DNA of 64,000 nt from Prorocentrum cordatum (GCA_963575745.1 CAUYUJ010016704.1:1-64000); one strand, 5' to 3'; shown: positions 1 to 10,600, counted from the first letter of the stretch. Made by a program: numbers and translations. The notes: generated by a model from the letters alone, not told the origin.

Positions 1-259
1 GGGGGCCCTCGCCGAGGCACCTGGTGGACGCGAGCCGCCCCACGGCCCGCTGACCTCCAGGAGCCTCCGCGGCAGAAGTGGCGGAGCCTGCTGCGCCGCA
101 GGGCCCGCCGCGCTCTAGCCCAGGGCCGGGCTCACCCTAGGGGGGGCCCTCGCCGAGGCACCTGGTGGACGCGAGCCGCCCCACGGCCCGCTGACCTCCA
201 GGAGCCTCCGCGGCAAAAGTGGCAGAGCCCTCCGCGCCGCAGGGCCCGCCGCGCTCTCT
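1..259. repeat. Two-copy direct tandem repeat, period 141 bp
   Basis: A segment beginning GGGGGCCCTCGCCGAGGCAC at position 1 recurs at position 142 with only a few substitutions over about 116 bp. The two copies are joined by a short GC-rich spacer. No coding potential is apparent. The left copy begins at the window edge, so the array may extend further upstream. Confidence 0.85.
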
Positions 260-524
260 GCCGCCGGGCCCGGGCGCGACGGGGGCGGCGCGACTCGCTT
301 CGCACAGGCAAGACGCAGAAATGAGGACAGTTTTTGGGGCTCTCCGGGCCGCTCCTCAGGCCTAGGTTTAAGCCGGGCCTGTCCCTCTGCAGGGGGAATT
401 ATCGAAACATTACCCTGGACACGTACCCAACCCCTGCGCAACACGGGGCATGAGTAGCTTGGGAGACGTTATACAGAGGTGACGACGTGACATGGGCGCA
501 TATACTTCTGCAAGCGGCATTCGT
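260..524. other. Leader segment of the first 101-bp satellite block
   Basis: This GC-rich stretch carries CGTACCCAACCCCTGCGCA (around 422-440) and the text leading into the satellite. The same motif recurs at about 3888-3906, ahead of the second satellite block, with related sequence on both sides. That makes it part of a duplicated leader-array-trailer unit. I see no gene in it. Confidence 0.6.
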
Positions 525-2372
525 GAGGCTCGCAGCCCCCCAGGGATTGCGATGTCCCGCTCAGATCTGCCTGGTGCCTCGCTCCGCTGGACCCACCAGC
601 AGCCCTCGAAAGTGGCGACAATTTCGCAGATCGCAACCCCCCAAGAACGGCGAGGTCCCGCTCAGATCCGCGCGGTGCCTCACTCCGCAGGACCCACCAG
701 CAGCCCTCGAAAGTGGCGACATTTTCGCAGATCGCAGCCCCCCAGGGACGGCGAGGTCCCGCTCAGGCCCGCGCGGTGCCTCACCCCGCAGGACCCACCA
801 GCAGCCCTCGAAAATGGCGACATGTCGCGTATCGCAGCCCCCCCCCCAAGGACGGCGAGGTCCCGCTCAGGTCCGCGCGGTGCCTCACTCCGCAGGACCC
901 ACCAGCAGCCCTCGAAAGCGGCGACGGTTTCGCAGATCGCAGCCCCCCAAGGACGGCGAGGTCCCGCTCAGGTCCGCGCGGTGCCTCACTTCGCAGGACC
1001 CACCAGCAGCCCTCGAAAGTGGCGACGGTTTCGCAGATCGCAAGCCCCCAAGGCGGCGAGGTCCCGCTCAGGCCCGCGCGGTGCCCGTTTTTCCGCAGGA
1101 CCCACCACCAGCCCTCGAAAGTGGGGACATTTTCGCAGACCGCAGCCCCCCCCCAAGGACGGCGAGGTCCCGCTCAGGTCCGCGCGGTGCCTCACTCCGC
1201 AGGACCCACCAGCAGCCTTCGAAAGTGGCCACGGTTTCGCAGATCGCAACCACCCAGGGACGGCGAGGTCCCGCTCAGCTCGCGCGGTGCCTCACTCCGC
1301 CAGGACCCCCCAGCAGCCTCGAAAGTGGCGCAATTCGCAGCTCGCAAGCCCCCAGGGACGGCGAGGTCTCGCTCAGGTCGCGCGGCGCTTCACTCCGCAG
1401 GAACCCACCAGCAGCCCTCGAAATTGCGAACATGTCCGTGTTCACAGCCCCCCCCCCAAAGACGGCAAGAGAGTCCCGCTCAGGTCCGGGCGGGGCCTCA
1501 CTCTGCAGGACCCACCAGCACCCTTCGAAAGCGGCGACGGTTTCGCAGATCGCAGCCCCCCAAGGACGGCGAGGTCCCGCTCAGGTCCGCGCGGTGCCTC
1601 ACTCTGCAGGACCCACCAGCACCCCTCGAAAGTGGCGACAATTTTGCAGATCGCAGCCCCCCAGGGACGGCGAGGTCCCGCTCAGGCCCGCGCGGTGCTT
1701 CACTCCGCAGGACCCACCAGCAGCCCTCGAAAGTGGCGACAATTTCGCAGACCGCAGCCCCCAGGGACGGCGAGGTCCCGCTCAGGCCTGCGCGGTGCCT
1801 CATTCCGCAGGAACCGCCAGCAGCCCTCGAAAGTGGCGACAATTTCGCAGATCGCAGCCCCCCAGGGACGGCGAGTCCCGCTCAGGCCCGCGCGGTTCCT
1901 CGCTCCGCAGGACCCACCAGCAGCCCTCGAAAGTGGCGACAATTTCGCAGATCGCAGCCCCCCAGGGACGGCGAGGTCCCGCTCAGGTCCGCGCGGTGCT
2001 TCGCTCCGCAGGACCCACCAGCAGCCCTCGAAAGTGGCAACAGTTTTGCAGATCGCAGCCCCCCATGGGCGGCGAGGTACCGTTTAGGTCCGCGCGGTGC
2101 CTCACCCCGCAGGACCCACCAGCAGCCCTCGAAAGTTGCGACAGATTCGCAGATCGCAGCCCCTCAGGGACGGCGAGGTCCCGATCAGGTCCGCGCGGTG
2201 CCTCACCCCGCAGGACCCACCAGCAGCCCTCGAAAGTGGCGACCATTTCGCAGATCGCAGCCACCCAGGGATGGCGAGGTCCCGCTCAGGTCCGCGCGGT
2301 GCTTCACCCCGCAGGACCCACCAGCAGGCCTCGAAAGTGGCGACAGTTTCGCAGATCGCAGCCAGGGATGGC
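525..2372. repeat. 101-bp satellite array, subfamily 1 (about 18 copies)
   Basis: The unit is about 101 bp and contains GCGAGGTCCCGCTCAGG, a CGCGCGGTGCCTCACTCCGC segment, ACCCACCAGCAGCCCTCGAA and AGTGGCGAC followed by TTTCGCAGATCGCAG. Copies differ by single substitutions and one- or two-base indels. The unit has no stop in any forward frame and its length is not a multiple of three, so very long forward open frames appear in all three frames (for example 487-2430). They encode Arg/Pro/Ser-rich repeats and are artefacts of the repeat. Confidence 0.93.
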
Positions 2373-3529
2373 GAGGTTTAATTTGTGTCCGCGCGTGGCG
2401 TCACTGTGCTGGGCCCCCCGCGAGGTCTAATTTGGATCCGCGCGTGGCGTCACTGTGCTGGGCCCCCCAGCAGGCCTCGAAAGTGGCGACAGTTTCGCAG
2501 ATCGCAGCCCCCCAGGGATGGCGAGGTCGAATTTGGATCCGCGCGTGGCGTCACTGTGCTGGGCCCCCCAGCAGGCTTCGAAAGTGGCGACAGTTTCACA
2601 GATCGCAGCCCCCCAGGGACGGCGAGGTCTAATTTAGATCTGCGTGTTGCGTCACTGTGCTGGGCCCTGCAGCAGGCCTCGAAAGTGGCGACAGTTTGGC
2701 AGATCGCAGCCCCCCAGGGATGGCGAGGTGTAATTTGGATCCGCGCGTTGCCTCACTGTGCTGGGCCCCCCAGCAGGCCTCGAAAGTGGCGGCAGTTTCA
2801 CAGATCGCAGCCCCCCAGGGATGGCGAGGTCTAAGTTGGGTCCGCGCGTGGCGTCACTGTGCTGGGCCCCCCAGCAGGCGTCGAAAATGGCGACAGTGTC
2901 GCAGATCGCAGCCCCCCAGGGATGGCGAGGTCTAATTTGAGTCTGCCCGTGGCGTCACTGTGCTGGGCCCCCCAGCAGGCTTCGAACGTGGCGACAGTTT
3001 CACAGATCGCAGCCCCCCCCCCCAGGGCTGGCGAGGTCTAATTTGAATACGCACGTGGCGTCACTGTGCTGGGCCCCCAGCAGGCTTCGAAAGTGGCGAC
3101 AGTTTCACAGATCGCAGCCCCCCCAGGGACGGCGATTCTAATTTGGGTCGCCCGTGGCGTCACTGTGCTGGGCCCCCCAGCAGGCCTCGAAAGTGGCGAC
3201 AGTTTCACAGATCGCAGCCCCCCAAGGATGGCGATGTCGGATTTGGGTCCTGCCCGTGGCGTCACTGTGCTGGGCCCCCCAGCAGGCTTCGAAAGTGGCG
3301 ACAGTTTCGCAGATCGCAGCCCCCCCAGGGACGGCGAGGTCTAATTTGGGTCTGCCCGTGGCGTCACTGTGCTGGGCCCCCCAGCAGGCCTCGAAAGTGG
3401 CGACAGTCTCACAGATCGCAGCCCCCCCAGGGATGGCGAGGTCAAATTTGGGTCTGCCCGTGGCGTCACTGTGCCGGGCCCCCCAGCAGGCCTCGAAAGT
3501 GGCGACAGCTTCACAGATCGCAGCCCCCC
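2373..3529. repeat. 101-bp satellite array, subfamily 2 (about 11 copies)
   Basis: The array continues directly from subfamily 1 but the unit changes. CCGCTCAGG and the ACCCACCAGC segment give way to TAATTTGGATCCGCGCGTGG and CGTCACTGTGCTGGGCCCC, while the CTCGAAAGTGGCGACAGTTT core and the CGCAGCCCCCCAGGGATGGC end are kept. The change happens within the chimeric copies at about 2336-2460. The array ends at CAGCCCCCCGCAGGCAAGAC, the same junction seen at 5904. Confidence 0.92.
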
Positions 3530-3640
3530 GCAGGCAAGACAGGAGGAGGCAAGAGGGAGACGGGACGGGAAGGAGGAAGTGGAGACCACACTGCTCTATT
3601 CAAAACGAATACCCAGTCAAGGAGGGTTGGGAATAATAAG
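3530..3640. other. Trailer of the first satellite block
   Basis: This stretch runs from GCAGGCAAGACAGGAGGAGG through GGAGACCACACTGCTCTATT to AACGAATACCCAGTCAAGG. The same series of motifs follows the second array at 5904-6030 with small differences. The shared trailer shows that the array was duplicated with its flank. No coding potential is recognised. Confidence 0.75.
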
Positions 3641-4204
3641 AAAATAGTCTGGGGACTTTTGGGTGTTATTCTTTTATGTTTCGTCGAAAACCCCCCTGAA
3701 GGGGCACGCGCCCGACTTAAAGCCCAGGTCGGAGAAGCTGTCCAGCAGGAGCCCTTCCGCTCCTACGCTTGCAGCGTCCCTCGTGGCACAGCGCGCGGAC
3801 TGCAGCGGGGCACGGGAGCCATGCGAGGCAGCACGTCCGGAGCCTTGGGACCCAGACCCCCTCGGGTCGTGAAATTACCTTGGCGACGTACCCAACCCCT
3901 GCGCAAACGCGGGGTGCAAATAGTTTAGGATACTTTAGAAAGGGGGGCGATGACGGAGCGAGGGTTACATATGTCTGCAGACGGAATCCGGGAGACTCGC
4001 AGGACACTGGCTATAAGACAAGGGCTTGATAAAGCTGATGAGTTACAATGCCTGAGCACTCCTAGCCACTTCGAGAGTGGGGATCACATATCGCAGCCCC
4101 CGGGAGATGGCGAGGTCTAACTTGAGTCTGCGGCGAGGTCACAGAAACAATAACGGTTCGAGGATGATGTGATCGAGGGCCCAAAAATACGGAGGTCTAT
4201 TGTG
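3641..4204. other. Spacer and leader of the second satellite block
   Basis: This non-satellite stretch contains the leader motif CGTACCCAACCCCTGCGCA at about 3888-3906 and related sequence up to about 4020. One degenerate satellite-like fragment follows at about 4065-4130 (TCGAGAGTGGGGATCACATA and the GAGATGGCGAGGTCTAA end). I recognise no gene. Confidence 0.55.
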
Positions 4205-5903
4205 GATCCGCGTAGCGCGTCATTGTGCTGGGCCCCCCAACAGGCCTCGAAAGTGGCGACAGTTTCACAGATCGCAGCCCCCCAGTGATGGCGAGGTCTA
4301 ATTTGAATCTGCGTGTGGCGTCACTGTGCTGGGCCCCCCAGCAAGCCTCGAAAGTGGCGACAGTTTCACAGATCGCAGCCCCCCAGGGATGGCGAGGTCT
4401 AATTTGAATCTGCGTGTGGCGTCACTGTGCTGGGCCCCCCAGCAGGCCTCGAAAGTGGCGACAGTTTCACAGATCGCAGCCCCCCAGGGATGGCGAGGTC
4501 TAATTTGAATCTGCGTGTGGCGTCACTGTGCTGGGCCCCCCAGCAAGCCTCGAAAGTGGCGACAGTTTCACAGATCGCAACCCCCCACGGCTGGCGAGGT
4601 CTAACTTGAATCTGCGTGTGGCGTCACTGTGCTGGGCCCCCCAGCAGGCCTCGAAAGTGGCGACAGTTTCACAGATCGCAGCCCCCCAGGGATGGCGAGG
4701 TCTAATTTGAATCCGCGTGTGGCGTCACTGTGCTGGGCCCCCCAGCAGGCCTCGAAAGTGGCGACAGTTTCACAGATCGCAGCCCCCCAGGGATGGCGAG
4801 GTCTAATTTGGGTCCGCCGTGGCGTCACTGTGCTGGGCCCCCCAGCAGGCCTCGAAAGTGGCGACAGTTTCACAGATCGCAGCCCCCCAGGGATGGCGAG
4901 GTCTAATTTGGGTCCGCGGTGGGTCACTGTGCTGGGCCCCCCAGCAGGCCTCGAAAGTAACGGCGACAGTTTCACAGATCGCAGCCCCCCAGGGCTGGCG
5001 GAGGTCTAATTTGAATCTGCCGTGTGGCCCTCACTGTGCTGGGCCCCCCAGCAGGCCTCGAAAGTGGCGACAGTTTCACAGATCGCAGCCCCCCAGGGCT
5101 GGGCGAGGTCTTATTTGGAGTGTGGCGTCACTTGTGCTGGGCCCCCGCAGGGCCTCGAAAGTGGCGACAGTTTCACAGATCGCAGCCCCCCCAGGGATGG
5201 CGAGGTCTAATTTGAATCTGCGCGTGCCCTCACTGTGCTGGGCCCCCCAGCAGGCCTCGAAAATGGCGACAGTTTCACTGATCGCAGCCCCCCAGGGATG
5301 GCGAGGTCTAATTTGAATCTGCGTGGGTACCCACTGTGCTGGGCCCCCCAGCAGGCCTCGAAAATGGCGACAGTTTCACAGATCGCAGCCCCCCAGGGAT
5401 GGCGAGGTCTAATTTGAATCTGCGTGTGGCGTCACTGTGCTGGGCCCCCCAGCAGGCCTCGAAAGTGGCGACAGTTTCACAGATCGCAGCCCCCCAGGGA
5501 TGGCGAGGTCTATTTGAATCTGCGTGTGGCCCTCACTGTGCTGGGCCCCCCAGCAGGCCTCGAAAATGGCGACAGTTTCACAGATCGCAGCCCCCCAGGG
5601 ATGGCGAGGTCTAATTTGAATCCGCGCGTGGCCCTCACTGTGCTGGGCCCCCCAGCAGGCCTCGAAAGTGGCGACAGTTTCACAGATCGCAGCCCCCCAG
5701 GGATGGCGAGGTCTAATTTGAATCCGCCCGTGGCCCTCACTGTGCTGGGCCCCCCAGCAGGCCTCGAAAGTGGCGACAGTTTCACAGATCGCAGCCCCCC
5801 AGGGATGGCGAGGTCTAATTTGAATCTGCGTGTGGCCCTCACTGTGCTGGGCCCCCCAGCAGGCCTCGAAAGTGGCGACAGTTTCACAGATCGCAGCCCC
5901 CCG
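4205..5903. repeat. 101-bp satellite array, subfamily 2, second block (about 17 copies)
   Basis: Units repeat with exact 101-bp spacing at 4225, 4326, 4427, 4528 and 4629, then more irregularly. The unit matches the 2373-3529 array, with CGTCACTGTGCTGGGCCCC, CTCGAAAGTGGCGACAGTTT and ACAGATCGCAGCCCCCCAGG. From about 5520 the CGTCACTGTG segment becomes CCCTCACTGTG in successive copies, which suggests local amplification of a variant. Confidence 0.93.
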
Positions 5904-6030
5904 CAGGCAAGACAGGAAGAGGCAGGGAGGGAGGGAGGAGGAGGAAGGAAGGAGTGGAGACCACACTGCTCTATTCAAAACGAATACCCAACCAAGGAGG
6001 GTTGGGAAAAATCACGACGGGAGGTTTTTC
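5904..6030. other. Trailer of the second satellite block
   Basis: GCAGGCAAGACAGGAAGAGG, GGAGACCACACTGCTCTATT and AACGAATACCCAACCAAGG parallel the trailer at 3530-3640. The match supports duplication of the whole block. Confidence 0.75.
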
Positions 6031-6860
6031 GTCATTTTCTGCCCCCGGGGGCCCTTACCCGGCCTCGGGACCGTCAAAAAGCGATTCGGGATGAAAAACC
6101 GGTCCCGGGGAAGGGGTCCGGACCTCTGGAGGCCGCGTCATGAAAAAATCATGACGTCGGTGGTCTGGGTCGGGAGCCTTGAGACGGGGGTCAACGCAGA
6201 GGGGGGTCCGCCCGGGCACCTGATCCTGCAGGATCCGTCGAAGACCCCCTCGGGCTGACCCCGGGGTGTAGCGAGCCGCTCGTGGCCGCGGGGCGGCCGC
6301 GCCTGCTGGCCGACCCGGGTTTGCGAGGCCCTGCGCTGCAGTTTTTCTTTCCTGCGTTGCAGTTTTTTTTTTGTTTCCTGCTGACCCGGGTCTGGATTGA
6401 CCCGGGTCAGAAGATCCCCGAGGATGGCGCGCCCGGCGGCCCTGAGGCCGTACACAGTCGTCGTGCCACCCCTCGAGGGTTGATGGAGGAGCGGCCGGGA
6501 GCAGTCCGAGCAAGAAGGGCCGACATTGCCAGGTCTTGGTGTGCCAATGGCGCTGCCAAGCATATCAAGGCCTCGCTTTGGGATTCTGCGCCCGAAGGTT
6601 GGATGCGCTGGGGGACCCGAGCGGTTTTTTCGCAAGATGATGTGTGAACGTGTTCCCAACTAATTACGGCTTAGCCGAAAGGGTTTCGAATTGGTCTGTG
6701 AAAAAATTGGTGGGTGCGGCGGCGCTTGTCAGAGGCGGCGCTCTGCGTGTCTCGATTCCTTGGTCTTGGGTTCCTCTGGGCGTTGCTCGGATTCTTCGCT
6801 TGAGCTCCTCTGGATTATTTGCTTGGGTTCTGTGGTGGTCCTCGGGCTCCTCGCTTAGGC
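6031..6860. other. GC-rich unique sequence, no gene recognised
   Basis: Mixed GC-rich sequence with short T tracts near 6345-6375. Open frames on both strands are short, overlap each other and show no domain I recognise. I see no tandem structure. Confidence 0.5.
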
Positions 6861-6982
6861 TCCCAAGCAATGCAGAGCAACACCAAGCAATACCAAGCAA
6901 TGCCAAGCAACGCAAAGCAGTGCAAATCAATGCCAAGCAACGCCAAGCAATGCAAATCAACGCCAACCAGCGCAAATCATAG
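6861..6982. repeat. 10-bp minisatellite (CCAAGCAATG-like)
   Basis: About twelve diverged copies of a CCAAGCAATG unit run head to tail, with variants such as GCAAATCAAC and GCAAAGCAGT. Stops are rare in it, so short Gln/Asn/Ala-rich frames appear. They have no independent support. Confidence 0.88.
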
Positions 6983-7134
6983 ATTTTTCATTGGTTCGAG
7001 CTGCTTGGAGTTCCGCTGGTCGACAGAATACCCCCAATCGGGATCGCGCCGGTTCATGATTGCTTGGGAACGGCACGCGGCCCGACACGCCAACCGCGGC
7101 GGCGCAGATAGGGTGCGAAAGGGAGAGATCTATT
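6983..7134. other. Unique spacer, nothing recognised
   Basis: Short unique sequence between a minisatellite and a TA-rich microsatellite. No feature is recognised. Confidence 0.4.
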
Positions 7135-7453
7135 TATTTATACATATACACATATATATATATATGAAAAAAGAGAGAGACACACAAAATGAAACAGTGA
7201 TCACGACCGGCGAATGTATCCATACCTACGCCCTCGCGGTCTGGAATCGGGGACGCGGTGCCGTGGACTCGCGGTCGCGCGGATACGTTCCACGCTTGGC
7301 ACCCGCGAAAAGACGCCCTGCATCCGCTGGGTCGCCGCCCAGGGCCTCAGCCTGCGAGGCCGTGGACTCGGATATGTTTTTCCACCCACGCGGCCACGCG
7401 AGGAGAGAGAGAGAGAGTTATATATACATATATATACACATAGAGAGATACAC

Positions 7454-7485
<32 letters not shown>

Positions 7486-7565
7486 ATATAGATATACACA
7501 CATATATATATGTATTTATACATGTATAGAGAGAGAGAGAGCGAGAGAGAGAAAGAGAGAGGGAT
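7135..7565. repeat. TA- and GA-rich microsatellites around a GC-rich core
   Basis: TATA/ACAT-type tracts at about 7135-7170 and 7420-7535 and GAGA tracts at 7400-7418 and 7530-7562 enclose a GC-rich segment at about 7200-7400. The TA tracts stand out sharply from the surrounding composition. Open frames through them give Tyr/Ile-rich low-complexity peptides and are not credible genes. Confidence 0.85.
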
Positions 7566-8085
7566 TACAATCGAGGTTGACTAATAGGTCGACCCTGCCA
7601 CATCAAGGGCATCCTTGTGTGGAGTGGTTCGCGACCCATCCCTTCTACATTACTATGGCAATGTGGCTCTCGGAAGGGTCTTCTGTCCTTTCGCATGTCC
7701 TCTTCAACCTCGACTGAATCGTGGGTTCCAGGGTTCGGTTTCTTGTGGACGGATTCCTGTGGTCTGTAGACACAGCCCGCGAAGTGTTGGGCGAGGGGCT
7801 TGGAGGCGGCCATGGGCCGTGGGCAACCGAGCTGACAGTCCAGCCCGGAAGTGGTGGATGGCCTCCAGGAGGGGACCCCGTGCTCGCCGGGTCCCGTCTT
7901 CGTAGCTCCGCGGTGCTGGTCTGCATTTGCTGTTGGGCACGAGGGCGGCTTGTGCGCAGCGTACCGTGTTTGCGCCTCCCCGCCGTCTTCGATCATCGAC
8001 TCAGGAATGGTACGGTGCATAGTTATTCGGCCCCCCGGGCCGAAAATACTCAGCACCGTACCGCGTGAGCGGGGCCTGAATGGAG
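7566..8085. other. Unique sequence, no gene recognised
   Basis: Moderate GC. Overlapping open frames occur on both strands, including a 212-codon minus-strand frame over 7565-8203. It shows no domain and runs into a dispersed repeat, so it is not treated as a gene. Confidence 0.4.
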
Positions 8086-8245
8086 TCCAGTCGGGCCGCT
8101 GAAGGAGGAATCCTTTTTCGTGGGGGAGGAGCTCAGTGCTCCTTAAGTGCTGTGCAGCTTGTCGTAGGTTATCCTTAGGCGTTCGATGGGAAGTTGAAGC
8201 CAACTTATGAACAAGAAGGGTCCTCGTTCCTTACTTAGGCTGCCT
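8086..8245 (+). repeat. Dispersed repeat D, copy 1
   Basis: The order of motifs (GGAGTCCAGTCGGG, CTGAAGGAGGAATCC, TTTTTCGTG, TTCGATGGGAAGTTGAAG, AGGGTCCTCGTTCCTTACTT) matches 11199-11387 in order and spacing, with many substitutions. A related inverted fragment is at about 24491-24531 and another fragment is near 41390-41420. The repeat is non-coding as far as can be seen. Confidence 0.75.
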
Positions 8246-8384
8246 TGTGACAGCGTGTTGTGTGTATGTCTGGCAGGGGGGCAAAGGGGCTCGTGGCCCG
8301 ACAGGTCTCGCGCTCCGAGCAGCCTGGCCGTCGCTCTCAGGTGTCGCCCGCGCGCCCTGCGCCCTCTCCCCCCCCCCCGGGAGC

Positions 8385-8463
8385 GCAAAGCTTGGCATCG
8401 CTCGGACGTGCGCGTTCCTTCTGGGCGAGGACCATCGAGGAGCATCCTCGATCTGCGAGCAAG

Positions 8464-8499
<36 letters not shown>

Positions 8500-8545
8500 A
8501 CCGGAACATGCACGGGGCGTGGACGTCCGAGCGGTGGCGGGAAGG
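8385..8545 (+). repeat. Dispersed repeat E, single copy interrupted by an AC tract
   Basis: GCATCGCTCGGACGTG, GCGAGGACCATCGAGGAGCA and GTGGACGTCCGAGCG occur in the same order as in the tandem copies at 23838-24060. Here an AC dinucleotide tract separates the two halves. Confidence 0.75.
8466..8497. repeat. (AC)n microsatellite
   Basis: A pure AC dinucleotide run of about 16 repeats lies inside dispersed repeat E. Confidence 0.95.
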
Positions 8546-8681
8546 GGGGGGGGGACGGACAGACAGCACATCATCAGACACCTCGGCGGAGCGCGGGTGG
8601 AGGCTGCATGGCGCACGGATGCACTTCCCTCGGCCAAGCGCAGCACGAGCAACGCTCATCGCCCCCAGGAGGAGAATGTCG

Positions 8682-8878
8682 CAGGCCTAGAGGTTGACAC
8701 CAATACCAGGATCGGCAGTGTGCCTCCACCGAGGGAAGACGATCCTGATCTCGGTGATGGTGGTAATATTCTGGCTTCCAAGGTGACCGAACTATTACCA
8801 CCAACACCGAAATCTAGGATCATCTTCCCCATGTGGAGGCAACCCCCTGTGCTGGTGTTGGTGCCAATTTCCAGGCCT
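8682..8878. mobile_element. Fold-back element, ~93-bp inverted arms
   Basis: The left half, from CAGGCCTAGAGGTTGACACC to GGTGATGGTGGTAATA, is the imperfect reverse complement of the right half, which runs from ACTATTACCACCAACACC to AATTTCCAGGCCT. About three quarters of positions pair and only a short central spacer near 8775-8788 is unpaired. The size and near-complete self-complementarity resemble a miniature inverted-repeat or fold-back transposon. No second copy or target duplication was found in the window. It encodes nothing recognisable. Confidence 0.7.
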
Positions 8879-8886
8879 CCAAGAAT

Positions 8887-9204
8887 GGAGGCAGCGAGGC
8901 AGGGGGGGGGTGCAGGCAGCGAAGCCCGCGGCCGCGCCTCGCACACCCTGTCGTTCGACCAGTCGAGCGGCCGGGCGAGCGCCCTTTTCCTGCCTTGCGG
9001 GGCGCGGCTGACTTCGGGCAGCTCTCCGCGTTGTGCCTCGCCGCCTCTCGCTCGCTCTTTCTCGCTTGCTCGCTCGTTGTTTGTATTTTTATTTCTATTG
9101 TTTCCAAACCAACCTGTGTTGTTGGGTCTTCGTTTTGAAGAGACGGTGGCCCGCGTCTCCTCCTCTCCTCCTCTCCTCCTCTCCTTCTCCTCCCCCTCCT
9201 CCTC
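8887..9204. other. GC-rich spacer with a TCC tract
   Basis: GC-rich unique sequence with a G run near 8906-8913. TCTCCTCC repeats at about 9150-9205 lead into the 89-bp array. No gene is seen. Confidence 0.5.
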
Positions 9205-10235
9205 CGCACACCCATTTCGGCACACCACTCACACGCTTCGTGGCCCCATAGGGAGCTCCGCCGAAGGTCCCAGTGGGTGTGCCCGCATGCGTCCCGCACA
9301 CCCGGCACACCCCTCACACGTTTCGTGGCCCCATAGGGAGCTCCACCGAAGGCCCCATGGGTGTGCCCGCATGCGTCCCGCACACCCATTTCGGCACACC
9401 CCTCACACGTTTCGTGGCCCCATAGGGAGCTCCACCGAAGGTCCCATGGGTGTGCCCGCATGCGTCCCGCACACCCATTTCGGCACACCCCTCACACGTT
9501 TCGTGGCCCCATAGGGAGCTCCACCGAAGGTCCCAGTGGGTGTGCCCGCATGCGTCCCGCACACCCATTTCGGCACACCCCTCACACGTTTCGTGGCCCC
9601 ATAGGGAGCTCCACCGAAGGTCCCAGTGGGTGTGCCCGCGTGCGTCCGCACCCATTTCGGCACACCCCTCACACGTTTCGTGGCCCCACTCACCCACCCG
9701 CATGCGTCCCGCATTTCGGCACACCCTCACACGTTTCGTGGCCCCATAGGAGCTCCACCGAAGGTCCCAGTGGGTGTGCCCGCATGCGTCCCGCACACCC
9801 ATTTCGGCACACCCCTCACACGTTTCGTGGCCCCATAGGGAGCTCCACCGAAGGTCCCAGTGGGTGTGCCCGCATGCGTCCCACACGCCCATGTCGGCAC
9901 ACCCCTCATTGCCCCATCGGAAGGTCCCACCCCTTTCGGCACACGTTTCGTGGCCCCATAGGGAGCTCCACCGAAGGTCCCAGTGGGTGTGCCCGCATGC
10001 GTCCCGCACACCCATTTCGGCACACCCCTCACACGTTTCGTGGCCCCATAGGGAGCTCCACCGAAGGTCCCAGTGGGTGTGCCCGCATGCGCCCCGCACA
10101 CGTGGCCCCATACGGAGCTCCACCGAAGGTCCGAGTGGGTGTGCCCGCATTCGTCCCGCACACCGATTTCGGCACACCCTTCACGCGTTTCGTGGCCCCA
10201 CAGGGAGCTCCACCGAAGGTCCCCGTGGCGCAGTC
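9205..10235 (+). repeat. 89-bp satellite array (about 12 copies)
   Basis: The unit contains CCCGCATGCGTCCCGCACAC, CCATTTCGGCACACCCCTCA, ACGTTTCGTGGCCCCATAGG and GAGCTCCACCGAAGGTCCC. Spacing is 89 bp in the cleaner copies (9361 and 9450). Several copies near 9650-9720, 9890-9950 and 10090-10110 are truncated. Long open frames on both strands (for example minus 9314-10177) follow from the repeat. The array at 52590-54010 is the same family in the opposite orientation. Confidence 0.93.
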
Positions 10236-10600
10236 CGCACGCGTCTCCCCCACCCAGTACACCTCCGTCGGAGGCCGTCGGAGTTCCGCGCCTCCCTCGC
10301 CCGTCGTCGCTCTGCCCAGCGGCAAGAGCCTTGCCCGCTATCAGCCAGCCAGCTAGCTCTCTTTGCTGCGCGCAGCGGACGACCCGCGCGCGTCGCTGGG
10401 ACCCCTCCGGGGCGACCTGCGCGCGTCGCTGGGACTCCGCGCTGCGCTGCGCCCGCAGCTTTGGACTTTTGAGTGCGCGGGCAAAGAGGGAGTAAAAGAA
10501 GGGGAGGAAGCGGGCGCGATCCTCGCGGTGGCGTCGCGGCGCGCGGGCGATGCCGTCGGGGAGTCCCGGGGAAGCTCCTTGCGGCGGCCACGCCCAGCGT
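10236..10600. other. GC-rich spacer with a short local duplication
   Basis: CGCGCGTCGCTGGGAC occurs twice at about 10385-10432. The rest is unique and GC-rich, with no recognisable gene. Confidence 0.5.

Noticed and set aside
487-2632. Three overlapping forward open frames of 531-647 codons as a repeat protein family
   Set aside because: They are the three frames of one 101-bp satellite with no stops; a real gene would not be equally open in all frames, and the unit is not a multiple of three.
1-6030. CRISPR-like array because of regular repeats
   Set aside because: The 101-bp units are contiguous and vary by point changes; there are no short identical repeats separated by unique spacers, and no associated genes.
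7565-8203. Minus-strand 212-codon open frame as a gene
   Set aside because: No recognisable domain, and its upstream half lies on dispersed repeat D, which recurs at 11199-11387 without the frame.
9314-10356. Long frames on both strands (287 and 331 codons) as His/Cys/Gly-rich proteins
   Set aside because: They are translations of the 89-bp satellite; both strands are open because of repeat composition.
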